Origin: Paragonimus skrjabini miyazakii
Taxonomy: Eukaryota; Platyhelminthes; Trematoda; Plagiorchiida; Troglotrematidae
Length of the DNA: 64,000 nt
Assembly: GCA_014338405.1 (NCBI GenBank)
Contig: JTDE01002855.1
Location: 1-64,000, forward strand
Reading direction: 5' to 3'
Under the pieces are notes generated by a model. That model was given only the letters and a program-made list of their open reading frames with translations. It searched no databases and had not been told where the DNA came from. This document shows positions 10,976 through 26,751 of the stretch, one piece after another. How positions within the stretch are numbered: position 1 is the stretch's first letter; every line of letters starts with the position of its first letter. A program made the position numbers and the translations under genes.

Positions 10976-13900
10976 TGCCTTTGAACCAAATTTAACAATC
11001 CAGATTTTGAAACTGGTTTTAGTTCGTACCCAAGACTGCCTCACATGTCATTTCTAACCCCGTCAACTTGGACTATAGAATGAACATTTTCCAAACCTAA
11101 CTGATTATGTATACATCATATTCTTAAAAACTTATTGTTGTTTTTCAAGCATTGACTTCTTTGAGTCAGTTAATCAATATCGAAAGAGGATATAACGTGA
11201 GATGTCGACAAATTGTTTACTGTTTTCAGTTGCCAGCGTAAAATACTGGATAATATAGGATGTAGGGATGGTAACAGCAGGAGAATCGGTTGATGATTTG
11301 GATTTGCATGATAGAAAGGCCGTCACTAGTTTCAAGGGAGACATGCTGCCCGAGTCAACATTTTACTCACACATTGGACCGGATGACGAACAGTAGTTGG
11401 CATTGTCTTGAGGAACGTGAGCGATTTCCGACTTCAGTAGTGCAATAGCATGTCGAACGAGGTGGAGAAGTCAACAACGTGACGTGTTTCTGTGGTTTTC
11501 TTGCAGTGGACTAGGTAGGATTGTAGTTTACTAATACTGTTGCTACTATCTCCTACGTCGGTGCACGTATCAACAATCTGGGCTTATACTCAGTCAATCT
11601 TTTTCGCAAACATCTATCCCGATAAGGACGTCAACGCACCCGCAGATTAACTGACAGATTATATGAGAAATGGAGTACTTCAGCCGTTCACGATTACAAA
11701 CAAGTTGATGAACCGCAACTCGGTCGCAGGTTATTTACGACTTGGGACAGGTTGCAATGCTCGTTGACAGTGACATGGCCAACTTTAAAAAGTGTGAACA
11801 AAGACATATAGGCAAACATATGTCGTCGATAATTCATCTTCAGGCCGGTGCAATTATATAAGGAGTTAATAGAGTTAGATCGAGGTATCGATCAGACTTA
11901 TTACAGAGAAACTAGGTCACTGGTCAGTCGAATTGGCGATGACTTGATTGGTTGGTTACGTCACGCTTGTCCATTGGTTTGACCGCGCAGGTTGGCCATC
12001 GATCCGGTGGGTTTGTGGCCATGGTAGGTGCAGCGCTTGAACGAACCATTTTTAATGACAAAATACCGGATCAAGCAGCCTGATTCCAATCGCCTCGGCA
12101 GTACAAAGTGTTCTAATTCGGACCCCTTTTGATGGGTTGCCTGGCCAATCATTCTTAAAATTTTATCCGCTCGCGTTAGGCCCGATGAACCATTCATCAG
12201 TACATCACAATTTGTTCACGAAATTATCCACCAAAATCAAATTAGACGTCCTCTATGTACAAAACTATGTTTTTCAATGTAATCTACAACATTTCACAAA
12301 TTTCAGTTAAAATTCGCAATGAAGTCACGCAAAAATTTGAATGTTTCTCGTTTGTAAACAAAGGGTCATCATCGGCACAGTATTTTTATGCAAACCCGCC
12401 GGCGTTCTCCGAAGCGTGTACCTGTTAGAGAGAATCGTTTATGCACTGTGGATAAAAGCCTGATGGACAGGATGCAGAATATCCATAAGTCATATTTCAG
12501 GCTTGTGATACGTCAAATCTGCACAGAACTGGTCATAGTGAGACAACACAAGTATGTGTTTTTGTGGTGCACCTCAGTTTTGGTGTACAGCTTCTGATTA
12601 GCTGCACTCGTCTATACTGAAGTTTCGAGACGTTCCCATGCAGCAGTGGTATCCGGGGTATCGCTGAGATTTGCTTCTCTGTCAAAATATTATCAGCTGT
12701 ACTATCTGCCCGAGAGTTTCATGTCTGCAAAAGCACTTTTCATCCCGGACTTAATCAGCCATGTTGATGATAACTGTGCCGGAGCCTTTATCGTTATTTT
12801 TCATTTGTTTGCTTCGACTGAGCCAATAAGCACGGGGTGCAGAAAAGCGGCAACCAGTGTGCCCTATCACCCCCATCAGTGTGCATGGTTAACGTATTCC
12901 AAGTTAGTATACACAGTCCACATAGGTCTAACGCACACTGAGGTCACCATCACTTGGCAAGAGGACAGGTTAACGGGGCTGTTCACGGTGCGGTGAAAAA
13001 TTAGTGATTTGTTGGTGGATAAATCGCTCTCTTTTAGTCAAAGATACTAGGTTAATGAACGTTAGTCGAATTACTTCAGCGTTGTTGTTCTATTAACGTT
13101 TCACTTTCTCAGAAAATAAAACATCCTTAATTTTAAATAGGTTTATTTGCGCATTCGGTAGATTGCTGAACAATTCTAAAACGCAAGGTGTGCTGTTAGT
13201 ATAAAAAAAGCAACAATAAAAATGGTTCCTTTTCAGTATTTTCTAGTCGCTGACGTTCAGTGAAACAGAGTTCTTTTGCTATGAATTCAAGGCCTGGAAA
13301 AAACAGGCTCATCCAAAAAACGACATAAAAATGGCTTCAGCCGAATTACTAAACCATGGAAAACAAAGTAATTCAAACATAAGCAATGAACTTCGTTTAA
13401 CAGAATTTTTCCCGGTATTGTCGGTATCAGAGGGAATAATCTGTAACAAATTTAAAAAATAATTGTGATTCGAAAGGCCAAAAAATGAAAGCGGCATTAG
13501 TGTGACTTTCAAAAGAAAGAATTATGGCTCCGTAAGAAGCCGTGTGATCTATAAATGTTTCAGGAAAAGTTCTGACTGGGGTGCTGGTTGAACTGATGAC
13601 GTTAAATAATTGTTAAATATCATCACATGTGATAGCCTGTTACAATTTAACTAAGACCAAAACTTGTTCCCTCTATTGGGACTACTCTGTAACACAAAGT
13701 TGTGAATCCGGAACGGAAAGGAAGAAAAACATTTTATCAATTGTCGTCAGAAACTTAACACACTAAAATGGCCCCATGGTTTTAATAAATCACTCCTGCA
13801 AAAATCTTCAACTGCATATTGAGACTATGTTTCGTCCAACTGGGTTTTGAATTTGCTAGTAAGTTTTTAGTTGGTATGATCTATGACTAGTGCACCAAGA

Positions 13901-16900
13901 GCTCTGGATTAAAATGCTAATCGCAAAAGCGATATGACCATGTAGTTTTAGATTAGGTTATTACTTTTCAAAATAGAGAGTCGTAAGGACCATTAGAACA
14001 AGCATGCGTTCAGCTTTCCTATCGCGATTCAATAGCAGCTTGTGTTAACCATTGCTGCAGTTGGTTCTGAGGAAGACGATTGGTAACACGGCGACGGTTC
14101 AAAAAGAACCAAGAAAAAGCACTGTTTTGATGACAGGTGAGCGCCTTCCATTTTTATTAAATTTCGTGTTAGGAGAAAATGTATATCCTTCACAATTAAC
14201 CAACGCAAAAATTGAAAATATAAAGATATACAACACAAGTCACAAGGCTTGGGGTGGTCAATGGGCTGAAAAATAAAACTTGGTTTGGAAAATTGGAGAC
14301 ACAATATTAGATTTATGACATGTCCGATAGAACGGCTAACTGCAGGTAATCTCCGACATTCAGCTCTTATCCTCAAAGTGAAAAAGACTATCTAGGCGAG
14401 CTCTGACTCCAAATCTTCAAATCTCATTCTTCGGTCATTGAGTAAGTATCAGGCGGTTATTTCAAACTATCTCAACACACGCAAACCTGAAGACCGTTGT
14501 TAGACAATCGACAATATAAGATGAACTGCGCCAGAACTAGCAAAGACTGACAAGTAATAAGCTGAGATCGACGAACGTGACGGCTTTCTAATGCGGGAAG
14601 AACAAATCAGGAAAGAGATAGGAACGGATTATGTTCATTTTCATCTACTCACTGTTAAAATGGACAAGTAAGTTAATTCAGTTGGGGACAGTAAGAGATA
14701 CCCATGGATAAAAGGTAAATGCGGCGGGATAGTAGCTTCAGTAACGCTTGACGGTCAAAATGAAGGTCATACTACAGGGGTTAACCATGCGGCCTATTTC
14801 AAGCATCCAATAGGGCTAATCCACTTGTAGAAGACTATCTTACCCACTCAAAAGTGATCTCAATGGACATCATCTGCCTTCGTTTCGATGTAGGTTTTGA
14901 ACTTACTTTTGAAGTGCAATTTCTTCAAAACTAATATGTTTTACTACTTTTGAAGCAGTTCGTTCACAGTCAGCCTGCCCCCGTTATTGTGTGGCCCAGG
15001 TTTTGTCCATTCGTACAGCAGCTAAACTCTAAGAACTTTTCTTTAGACCTTCATAATTTAAAGAACTCAGAGGAAAACTGTGTAGACCGTCACAGTCACG
15101 GAAGTTCTTCCAACGCATACTTGTTATATACATCCTGCCGTCCCGCGGGATTTTTACCCGGTTTGTTTTGCACAAAACTGTGACACGAAAATGTCAGTGA
15201 ACCTATTCAAATCTAAGATAACTATCTGACGGAATAGTTCCTTTCTACGTTGAATCACTGTTAATTGTCATTAGTGCAGACTAAAATGAGGAATGACAAA
15301 TGCGATAAGTGTTTCAATGCAATGGTTACAAGTCTGTATTTGATTTCCGTCACCTACTTTCGGTGAAAAATAAAATGAGCGACTTATCACAAGCTGTAAT
15401 CTTCATTAATACCCGCACATTTTTCAACTGCTCAGTTGTTAGGGGAAGGCCTTCTACAGACAAACTGATGTTAACATGAAATTCACAACTGAAACTAACT
15501 GATGGTGTTTAGATAAGCTATGCGTTGTTATAGAATGAAAAGCACAACAGAAGAGTGAATGGCGTTATCTGCGCATTCAGACTATAGGTTGGATTTTCCG
15601 GTCTGGCTAAAATGTGAACGAGAAGAGTGCAATGAGTGAAAAAATTAACTTAAGGCCATTCATGGAATATGATCTTGAGCATTTAATAGCTAAAATAACT
15701 TCATAAAAATCACTTACACATCTGTGCATCCAAGAGCACGAACAAAACTATAAACTTGAATAAGGAAATCAGATGAGCGGATCTGCAAGATGTTAGTACC
15801 GTTTTGTATGTTCTCGTCAGATGCCACACATAACAGCGTTGAACGTCAAAACACATTTCGCCGAATTAACCCCATATATCAAGTCAATCCACACACTAGT
15901 CTGTCATTGGTCAAAACCACGGCCTGACGAACGTTCATAACTGGGAAGGATGTTTTATATTTCTGAAAGCTGTAAACAGCGGAGTTCCATTTGGTCATTT
16001 TGATTAATGTCCATTAGTCAATCGCATTTTCACATTCTCCTGATGTAAAATCAATAAACGAAAATACGTGGGGTCACTTAAGGGCCAAATTGAAATACGT
16101 ATATCAGATTACTGCTTCCAAAGTGAGAGCTGAGTTTATAGAATTAAGTAGCTTCATTCGGCTCCGTTCAGTTTTGTTTCTATAACCGCACACTTTATTA
16201 TAGACCAGTGAATTGAACATCGGCAGCGAAATAAATAAAATTTAACAAAAATCTGCAGCACAGGTGATCAGTTTTGATAATTACTAAAACAATATGCGTG
16301 CAAGAAAGCCAGTCATAACCAAAATGAAGTACAATTCAAAATCCTCCAGTATTGTGTTTTATTTACAATCTTCGATTGACTGCAATCTTGCCGAGTACAT
16401 AAGAAGCCGTGTTCATTAAAAATATGATAGTCTGGAGCAAATTTCCTGTAAAATAATAAATAAATTCTTATTATACTACAGTGATATAAAACTCTAGTTT
16501 TCTGTGGTGGAGAACAACTAGTCAATGGGAGCACCACGAAGTAAGTGAGTGATTTAGACCTGATCACATGTGCTGGTCGATTAAATGTTTCCTTTCGCAG
16601 TAGTTTGTAATGGAACTATTTCTATAACTTACAAAATTGCTGATAGTTATGACAACTTTTGCTAGTTATAAAAATATCGAATGAAGTTTTGAAGTGGATA
16701 GTTCTTAAAAATGACTGGAGACACACGGAAAACATTACCTGAGAAATTACAGTCAATGTCATTTTCAGGGTTATCCTTCATTTTTAATCAGTACGGTATT
16801 TCAGGCCAACTGAACCAAAGAAACAATTCGGCTCGTTCGAAGGCACGAATTACGGTCAACGCTCAAGTAACTGATCAGAAGCAGGTAATGAATCGGCGTT

Positions 16901-19184
16901 ATTTTAACTCACAGATAAACGGGCTATCAAGTGAGTATAGACTACGGAAACTGAAACAAATTTCTAAGGGAAAGTGGGTGAAAAAAATCAAAAAATTAAT
17001 TTGTTAGTTTCACATCTAACTTAATCCGTGCGCTGATATTGACTTGTTGGGCGCACCCGTAGCTAGCCATTGTGTTCCAAACAATGATGTGTAGTCACCT
17101 TTATTCAGTGAATGTGTGACGTTCACCGCCTGTATCCTATTAATGCTTATGGATGTCGAATCAAAGGAAATCTGCATTCATTTGCTCTCACTCAGGGGAG
17201 GGGTGACCACATAGCGCGTGCAATAGAACTTACATGACTGTGGCAGATAATTTGTGGATATTGCTTTAATTGCATTCTAAAAGGTACCACTAATCGACGT
17301 TTGAATGGTTTCACTTTGATAAGCAAATCCTTTGTCGCCAGGTTAATGTAGCTTTATAACGATTCTCTTAATTTCTTTAGAACGTTTAATCTTGAGTTAA
17401 CAGAACGGAAGCGCCACTGAGACTCATCAGATAAGTGTGGGTCATTTTCTTAATAGAAAAGTACTGCACTATTATTTACATCCAAAGCTTCAGGAGTTGC
17501 TCAGTATATTTATTTCTTGTGTAGATTGCTTGTAATTAGTGAACTCGACATGATTTACAATGGTTTCGAAAATTGCACACCAAACGAACGTCTCATAGAG
17601 CTATTCAAGGAAAGATTTTAGTTTCGCACACGCATGTGAAAAATAACTGTCAGCCGAAACAATGAAGTGGTGAAAAAAGACACACTTTCTTAATATGTGC
17701 CAGTTTACAATCCAACAAATATTCATATTATTTACTTTCGGATTGACTGACCTTCCGGGTTGTTCAGGAATTCAAGCTGATACAACTGCTAATTTAATGT
17801 AGGCTTATGGGGATCAGTCAACCAGTACGACTTATAATGCTCAAAAACCGGATAAAACCGATTTTTTCTAACGGAACCCCGTTGTTTTGTGTTTCTTTTG
17901 CACGATTTTTACGAACCACAGTTTGCATTTAGAAGTGACGAACAGAGCGGTGGGACGCTTTTCTCAAAACTGTATTTTCAAATTTCTGATGTATGACTGC
18001 AACAGCTTCTGGAACATATGCTGTCATTTCAGTTTGTTGTCCGGTAAATTCTTCTTGTATTTGCAGAGATATATATCACGAAGCTCAACTAGAACACATG
18101 CTCGGGGAATAGATTTCTGTGACTGTCAAATACTATACTGTAAGTTTCGACTTATCTCGAAGGAAGGTTTCTATGTTGCAGCAATTAGCGATACAAAACC
18201 TTCTTGGTGTCAACTATAGCAGGAAAGGATAAAACGTTCAACAGAAAAATGTCAGCACAATAGTTTGTCTTCGAAGCCTGATCAAAAGAAGTCTAAGAAT
18301 TATTTAGTTCACTCGAGTACAATCAGAAATGTATCGTCAAAATATAAACCTGGCAAACCTTGAATGCCATTTCATGAAAGCGCTTATTATAACGATAACT
18401 ACAGTCGTAGATAAAATGGCACATCAAAATATTAGACGGTGGTTTTTGAAATTTTGTCAACGTGAGTGGTGTCTATTTGATAAGCCACTGCATTTGCTAT
18501 ATTCTTGTTTCGTACAATTCAGCGCAACCGTCGTGGACACGTTCGTAAGATGCGAAGAAAGTTTGCAACGTGTGTCGACCTTGTTTTATTGTAGTCTGGT
18601 CGACCTTATTCCCAATGCAAAGAATGTTTGACGATGCTGCGCCTGTGAAAAGTTAATAGAACTGATATGTCTTCTGAACATCCGCCAACTGATTATTCAA
18701 GAGACGACCATATGCCATTAAAAACCAATGCATTCATATTGACTGTTGTTTTGTGGTCACCTTGATTACGATCCAATTTGCCTGCAGTTTGAAAAGTATT
18801 TGATAAAGCAGATTCACTTTGGTATATTTTTTTATAACAAATGCGCAAAAAGTATATATTCCTTATTAACGTAAGTCTTCCTGTTTACAGAGTACGCGAG
18901 TTTTTCTTATCGGCTTTGATTAACACGATTTTTCTGTCACCCTGGAGACTAATTAAAGCCCATTATTTCACATTTAAGACTTGCGGCTGATAAAACTTAG
19001 ACCTTGCTGATATTAACTACCTACAAAACTACCATATCTGTGTTGACCGAAGAAAGTTTTCTAAAGAATTGTTCTACGGTTGTAACTGCTGCACATGCTT
19101 ATCCTGAGCATAGTTAGAACATTCTGGAACTAAAGAATGCCTGGTGTGTGTGAAATGTTAGTCTGAAGTGCTTGCCATAACACA
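10976..19184. other. Long unassigned stretch
   Basis: Open frames of 98-116 codons lie at 12646-12996 (+), 14029-14376 (-), 16711-17007 (+), 17887-18219 (+) and 18329-18631 (+). None has a motif I recognise, and several frames of this size are expected by chance. The 16711-17007 frame is unusually rich in lysine and arginine and poor in cysteine, and could be an exon. No RNA gene or shared repeat was found. Confidence 0.45.
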
Positions 19185-19590
19185 CAAATTCCAAGTTATT
19201 CCCAGGTGATCATAAGCTTTGCAATCCGATAAACTTCTTGTGCAGACCCTTTAGAAAATAAGCAGTGAAATCAAGTTTTGCTTTCGCCAGAGTCAATCAG
19301 TAATATCGCCCTTGCTCCAACCAGGATCAGAAATCCGGCCGTGCTTTCATAAGGTAATCATGTGAGCAAACGCTCAGCCAAACTCATTTATGATTAACGC
19401 TGAAATCGCCCAATTGCCTTAAGTGGCGGCAACCTAGCTGTTCCGTCAACTCCACTCAATGGATTTTTAATTAGGTTTCATCTTCCAGCTGAAAACACAA
19501 AATACATTAAATTGTTTAGGACGATATTTTGATTGCCGATGAGTAGTAGACGACTTCAGTTAATGTGACCTGAACACTAATCTTCATTGA
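19185..19590 (-). mobile_element. HHR repeat spanning a tandem-unit junction (minus)
   Basis: Read on minus from 19590, the order is: end of one tail (19580-19529, with the CTACTCATCGGC-like block), a linker of about 100 bases, head, tRNA-like block (about 19400-19310), hammerhead position (19307-19263), then a second tail to about 19185. The same tail-linker-head order occurs at 60.1 and 60.4 kb, so it is a property of the family and not a local accident. The hammerhead is decayed: CTGATTGA replaces CTGACGAG and AAAAC replaces GAAAC, but the length between landmarks is kept. Confidence 0.7.
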
Positions 19591-22500
19591 TTACCATCTC
19601 AGTATTCTCATACGTTTTTCAGGCAGCTTGCCGTAGTAAAATTGTGATTTTGAAGCATTGTTTTAAAAAATTAACTCTGACCAGCTACTGCCAAAACCTG
19701 GGATCTGGCTGTTTAGTTTTTCCCAAACTGTATTCTTTGAATGTTTTGTTGCTCGTTGTTTTAATGTTTACTGAAAACAATATAAAACTAACAGTCTTTT
19801 TAGTGAACACCGGTCAGGTTGTCCAGGTGGGCTGCGACATGGTTGCTTATTTGCTGTTCAGTAACAGTTTAACTGACTAAGGTCAAGTCTAATTTTGTAA
19901 CTTTTTTATTGATATTACGAAGCTTTGAGTAGGAAAGAAAACGCGACTAATAAAATCCACTCCACATTCAGCAGTTTTTTCTCAAGCGGTTGTTATGTGT
20001 AATGCCATGAGATCAGTGTATTCAAAATAGATGTATCACACAATTAAAGGTTTATTAGAGCGCAACCCATTACCTCCCCTTTACTCATTTGGTACTCAAT
20101 CCGGAACACCTATCTGACATATATCATAAATCATTAATTATCTGTAAACATAACTGTTTTTTATCAGCCCTTGTATGATATTTGACATATATGCTAATAT
20201 TACACATGCGATTGTCAATATAGTTTACAGAATACGGGATATTTTTGTCTAGTTACGATAGGTACCGTGACGGAAAGACTAACCAACCAGTGGACATCTG
20301 ACCCATCGAAAAGATCATAAAGTGGTTGTAAACACTGCGAGCAGCTTACAACTCAGAAACAACACAGAAACCAATAAGACACCCTCCTGTCACTGACCAC
20401 CTACCGAAAATCAGTTATAGGGTAGCTGTTTTAAATGACCTTTTTGTACTTCGGAGAAATGCAAGATGCAAAATACCAAGGTGCTCGCGCGCAGGTACAT
20501 TCAGCAGAACCTCAGCAATCATCAATATTTCGGGATTATTTTGCAGCTGCTTCCATGAATTCAGCGATTATCCAATTGGAACAGTTTGCACGAGCAAACC
20601 TCAAGTTTTGCCGTTTATTTGTTTTTTCGCAAGAATTTCATTTTCTCATTTGTTTATATGCATATCTTCTGAAAAACATCGCTTAAATCTTATAGCATAA
20701 TACAAGGCTTAATATAAAGACGTTTGAGTCTGTCACCTGCATGATGAAAAATAACAGTTATAAAAATTGGGATACTGTATCATGATAACAGAGAGCAAGG
20801 AAAAATTTTCTTTTGTGAAAACGATATATGTCTAATTAAGTAATTATGAAACTAACATGAAATATAGTTTTCACTTTGTCTGTGCAACCATTGCGCAGTT
20901 AAAGAAAAAAAACGTTATATCAAAAGCTAAGTGCGCAAAATAATAGGATCTTAAATAGCATGATTATTGATTAAAATTAAAAGTTGATGGATTCCGACAA
21001 ATAGCAGAATAGTCTGCTGACGATACTTACGTTTACCATCTATTACGAAATATTTTATGTAATCGAACAAAATAATTCAATAAACTAAAGACATATATTG
21101 AAATAACTACATCTGAGATGTTGATTTGAATGAATACACCGATAAGCTGCGCACTGCATTAACAAACTGAGGTTGACCTATCTCAGTAGGCTTTGCCCTA
21201 CCGTGAAAAGTCTCAAAATTAAATTAACTTTCGTTTTTGTCTTATTTGGCATTGACATTTCTAAAGCAAATCTGGACTAAGTCTTTCCCCAAATAATCTT
21301 CGAATAACTACAATTACACAGGTTAGTAAATTCATAATCGGAAGATGGTCAGTGTAAATTAAGACCTGGTAAGTCACATACGCAAAAACCCAAATTTTCA
21401 GACTTATTACTGGCACTTATGGATAACTTATGTAATAGTTTCGTTTGCTGTCTATTATGGGTGCCTACCTGTTAGTTTTAATTTGTATGACCCGAGAGAA
21501 ATTCCGAAGAACAACATATCCTCACCGGTTGTGCTTAGTGACACAGTTTTATTCTAACCCACTGCAGCACCAGCTTAAATTTCGGTTAAGCTTACCACGA
21601 TAAATTTAATGATGAGTTAACATTTACAGACTATGACGGAATCTTTTCACCTTGAAACTCAAGGCGATTACATCCATTTTGAAAAGATTGCGATAAAATG
21701 GATATTTCAAGACTTCACATAAAAAAAGTTAACGAGTAGTTGAGAGTAAGTGCAAATCATTTTATCACTGTTAAGTATACCAATTGTCGTCACATTAATG
21801 TTTGATTTTAATTGGATATCCAGCGTGCTTGCTCTTTGCCAAGGATTTCCCAATTGGTCATATGAAATTTCTGAAGGTGAATCTTTTCTCGTATTGTCTT
21901 CAGCAGGCACTTCGATCGGAAATCAAAAAAGGAACTTGACAGCGGACATAATAAGTACACTCACTGTTTTAATCCAAAAGTTCACCTGAAAGGACTAACT
22001 GATTAACTCAACCCTTAGTACAAGAACTTCGATTTCCTATTAGGAATTGGAAATGCCGACGTTGCATAGAAACAGGCAAGGTACAAAATTTTTGAAAAGT
22101 TTGCACGCTGACGACTTCTACGCAGTATGTTATACTACGCAGTGATAAACTTTACCGTAACAGACAAAAGTGAACATGAACAACAACATTTTCATGGTAA
22201 GCTTCCAGAAAACGATAAACAACTCCAGTTAACTGCGAAGATTGTTATGCGGCGCAAGGTTTGCAATAGAGACTATTGCCCGAGAAAATGTTCACCTTTG
22301 TTTGATGGAAAGAATTTCAATCTTAATTAGAAGACACTTGCAGTCCACTTGTTTTTTGAGGAATCCCCTAACGACAACCTTCCAGAATGTTCGTTTTAAA
22401 GAGGTGCTTATCTTCCTTCGCATCTGTAAGCGCAAATAAGCCGCTTGCACATTAAAAACTGAAAGAAAAGTTATTAGCAAAGAAGATCGGAAGTGATTTC

Positions 22501-25500
22501 GTACACATTGAACCGGGTTTAGTTCAAGTATCTTAACAAAAAAGTGAACAAGACGGATCACAAAAATGTCTTCACATGCGTATTTTGTTTTATTTATTGA
22601 TTAGAAAAAAATAAGTTGTGAAGTACATCAGGGTAGTTTTCAGTAAGTAAATAAATCCGGGCAAATGAATGTCAAGGTGAATGAGTGCCATCATCTGTCA
22701 CCTTGGCAAGTTGTCTTACCCCTTTGTCTTATCTTTCAGTTTTAATTTCTGTTTTCTGAAATTCACCCCCTGTCTTTTTACTCAGATACTTTTTCCTCCC
22801 GCAAATTAATTGCCTTTCACTTTACAAATAACCTAGCAGCCTTATTACAACTCCGTATGTCAATATCATTATTTCCTTTACATAATGATTTTTATCTATC
22901 GCCATTAATTTTGTTCTGTCTTCAAGCAAGTGTCCTTAAGATGCACGCCTTTACGTCAGCAGACCAGTTGTTATCTTGCTTAATTCACTCTAAACGTTAG
23001 TTTCAAGCCTGGCTTCATCACCTCCTTTGCTATGGTTGCTTTCCATATATCACTCAACCTACGTTTATTGTGATAACAGTTAAACAACGGAATCAATAAT
23101 TTCCAATGGGCATTTTATGCTTGCTCTTCGACATTTTTGAATGTTGCGGATGGAAATGGTCACCTCAATCAATCAAACTGAAAACAAAGACTTCAAACGT
23201 TTTCAAAAGCGATAGTTATTTGAGTCGAAACGACCTAGTGCAAGCGTGTGGTATGTTATGAAGTGAAAGAGTTGCTTATGACCCAATTTCCGGTTCAACC
23301 GTTTTTTCCACTTATCTGAAAACATCACAGCAATAAAACTCTGTGCTTTTGCGCAACACGGTTTACTCGTGAAATGCTGTTTATATTCAGGCTTCGAAAC
23401 CGACCGCAAGCAAGTAACCTAATAGAAGTGTTTTGTGACCGTTTTGCTTTCCTATTTGAATAGAGCAAGGCAGCTTTAATTACCTTCTTCAAGATCAATG
23501 TAGCAAATTCTAGTGTTCCTTTTAATTCTAGTCGTCAGTCTTTGAAATCACAACGCTGAGTATACAAGAATGTTCAGCTTGGTCAGCTGTTTTTGATTGG
23601 TTTTGTTGTCCGCTGAACCTGTAACAAGGTGAGATGTACGCTTACCATCAACGATCTATCCACTCTACAATAGGCTTTTTATCAAAGTCTTAGTTACAAA
23701 ATATAGAAGTTTATTTCCCAATCACTTATCCTTACGATGAAAATCCAACGTCGAATATACTGTTTTGCTAAGAATTTAAGAAATGTTTGAAAAACATTCT
23801 GACTGTGCATTAATCGGGTTTGTTGTTTTTTACTTTTTGTGTAAAATAAATTAATTGGTTACTTAGACTTATAACCACACTCATCAGCAGTTTTTGTGTA
23901 AGCATTAATCGAAGTTGCTCAAACTAAGAGGGACATAAAGTGCTTAAATCTAAACATTTCTGAAATTCGTTGACCCGGGTTTTTGGAATAGTTTGACATT
24001 TCCTCATAATTCCAGGTTAATATATAAGACTACTTGGATGGATAATCTTGAAAGTAATAAAAACATCCTTTACCCTAAAGATTCGAACTATTACATGAAG
24101 TCTCCATTTAACTTTTATTCCTACTTTTCTAAACTCTGAGGGGGATATTTTTGCAATCCATCTAACCGGTATTTATAGATAGGTGTATTTAAACTTTTCA
24201 GCCAAGCTTTCCCATTCAAGTCAGTCTACCTTTCAGCCGTAACCAAGTGATTCGTCCTAATTCCCTCAGCGAACATTGATATATACATATAGAAGCGTAC
24301 CAATGCTCTGCTCGTTGCCCAAAATAGGTTATTCTGAGATTAAACGTGAACAGATTAATTTCCATGGTATCGTTCCCGTAAAGCAAAAACGGATCTTTGT
24401 CAGTTCATTATTGCTCGCCGTTCAGAATGCATTCCGGATGCCCAATTTGATTTTGTAATCGTCGCATCAAAAAAATAAGCTATTCATGATATTGAAAAGA
24501 GGCCTCTAAATAACGAATTTTCACTAGAAGAAAATATAACCGCTTAAAAATGAATGGATGTTTATATCAGTTACTGAAATCAAATTTCGTCGCTTCGGCA
24601 CTAAGGGGTTGGTTCATCTATAGGTTCGTTTCCCAAATTAGCGTTAAAATAAGCTTCCCGTCCACGGTCGGTCATTCATAGCTCTTGTTGACCCAGTTAT
24701 ATCGTCCTAGCGGCAAGAAGCTTGGCTAAACAGAAAGAAGCACACCAAACAGTTTGGGGTGCTACTATAATTGCAAAATCAATGACTAACGCTGTCATGT
24801 CCTATATCGTCGCGAGCAGTTCTCAGGTAAAAGTATCAGAAATATTGAATCGTTCTCAGTAAAATTACGTTTTTGTTCGTACGACTCGATTTCTAACTGT
24901 TGAACTGGAATGCCTGAATACAAAAGTTTACTAAGAACAGATCAGGTACCAGTCCACAGAGACGCCATATATTTATGAAAGGCAACTATCCAGCAAAGCA
25001 GTCAGAAGACAGAGTGAATCGGACGAGATGGTCATACAGGACAGTCGTGGGGTTAGAATTAATTTGATTATAGGGGACCAACAAGCGAACAAACAAAAAG
25101 AATTAAAATAGATTTGAAACTCACGTGCGTCCGGTTGTACAGCTGTACAACGCATATTGATGACTTGATTGGTCTTATAATGTGATGGGTGACTCACAAC
25201 GATACAGCACAATTTACCCCGAAGTAAATCTGTTTCAGAAAATGTCTACCAAAATATTCCAGCCTTACTTCAAACAAATGACATTTGATTCTACCTGTGG
25301 ATATCTGCTATCTCAAAGACACTGGTACCTACAACCATGAATTCAACAATTTTCCACGATTTGCCTGAACTGGTTGTCAGGCAATGCATCTCGTAGCACT
25401 CCCCCATTTGAGCTTGTTGCCATGAACACAAGATATGTGCTTGCACCTCATATGCTTACGCTATCGCTCGCAATCGCTTCTGTTAAAACCGTAGGTTAAC

Positions 25501-26751
25501 AGGATGCTCGTCGAGCTAGGAGTATTTATTCAGGGTCACAGTGAGTTTACTCAAAAAGCTTTATTGTACATGAAGCGTAGATACGGGTCATGTATAACCA
25601 ATCAGTAATTTAGAAAAAGTATTAAAAGAGAAAGAGCAGGTGGCGAACCTCAATGAAAGAAAAATTAATTCTAAATATGATGCAAGTAAAACTTTGCAAG
25701 TTTGTTAGAAAATTCCTATTCAGAAAAAGGTAGAAGAACAAATAAAGTAAAATTAATGTTCCATTTGTAGACGTTTGTGCACGCACTACGTTAATCTTCT
25801 GATACATATATGAAGATGAATGCACTGAATAAATACGATACACAAAGATTAATAGTTGTTAAAAGCAATCTGTTCTGAAAAAAAGAAATTAAATCATCAC
25901 ACCTTGATATAACGGATTTCAGTGAGTGTATAAGAGAATGGATGGAAGACCTGCAGACTTTACGAACAAAACCAAGGGACAAAAAATGGAAGGAATGTCA
26001 ACACTGAAGGAGAAGTAACCAGCAAAACGCTTACTTAAATGTAGGAGCTTTAGAGGATATGAAAGAAAACGAGAGATATTCAGCATTGCGTAAGAATTCA
26101 TTTTCATGAAGAAAACGAATCACACCATGGGAAACTGGAACGCTAGGCTACCAACCTATAGATAAGACAGCAAAACTACCCCAGTTATGCAGCGTTTCTC
26201 ATATAAGAGTATTTTACATTCTGAATAAATGTAAGTGCAACCACGACACAAGAATAAATAGACACATTTGTAGAAAAACAAGTTGGTGTGATATATGTTC
26301 ACGCAGCTGTGCACCTAACGCCAATTTCATATTAGTGCATTAGACTGAATTATGAAAAAAACTGATGCACCTACACGTTCTATCCTGGCATTTGAGAGAA
26401 CGAACTAATATGTTTGCTTAGTATTGTCTTACCAGTTTACAGAAGACGTCTTTTCGTTGCAGAAGAGGAAACTAATTATATAGAATACGTCTACTTTGTG
26501 GCCCACCCGAACATGCGTTTAAGAACTAAACGAGATACGGTTCTGTCTTTCGAGATAGTTTGCACTTAAAAGATAACCACTTTACAACTCGTTTGGAAAA
26601 TTTTCACACAATCATACACGCAGAAATTGGGTAGTCCCCCCTAGTTACCGCACATTCTAACTATATTTTGCAAGAAATAAAAGGAAAAATTCGTTTCGAA
26701 AAATTCACACGAGTTGTATGTATGGCTGCTTTGTCAAAATGATTGAAAGAA
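19591..26751. other. Long unassigned AT-rich stretch
   Basis: The longest open frames (97 codons at 19587-19880, 83 at 20435-20686, 89 at 22292-22561 on minus) show no recognised motif. Around 20050-20095 there is weak similarity to the HHR repeat tail, too weak to annotate. Confidence 0.45.

Noticed and set aside
12646..12996. 116-codon open frame as a gene
   Set aside because: No motif, no splice context examined in its favour, and several frames of this length are expected by chance in 64 kb.
20050..20095. Another HHR repeat tail
   Set aside because: Only two short blocks resemble the tail and the upstream part does not align.
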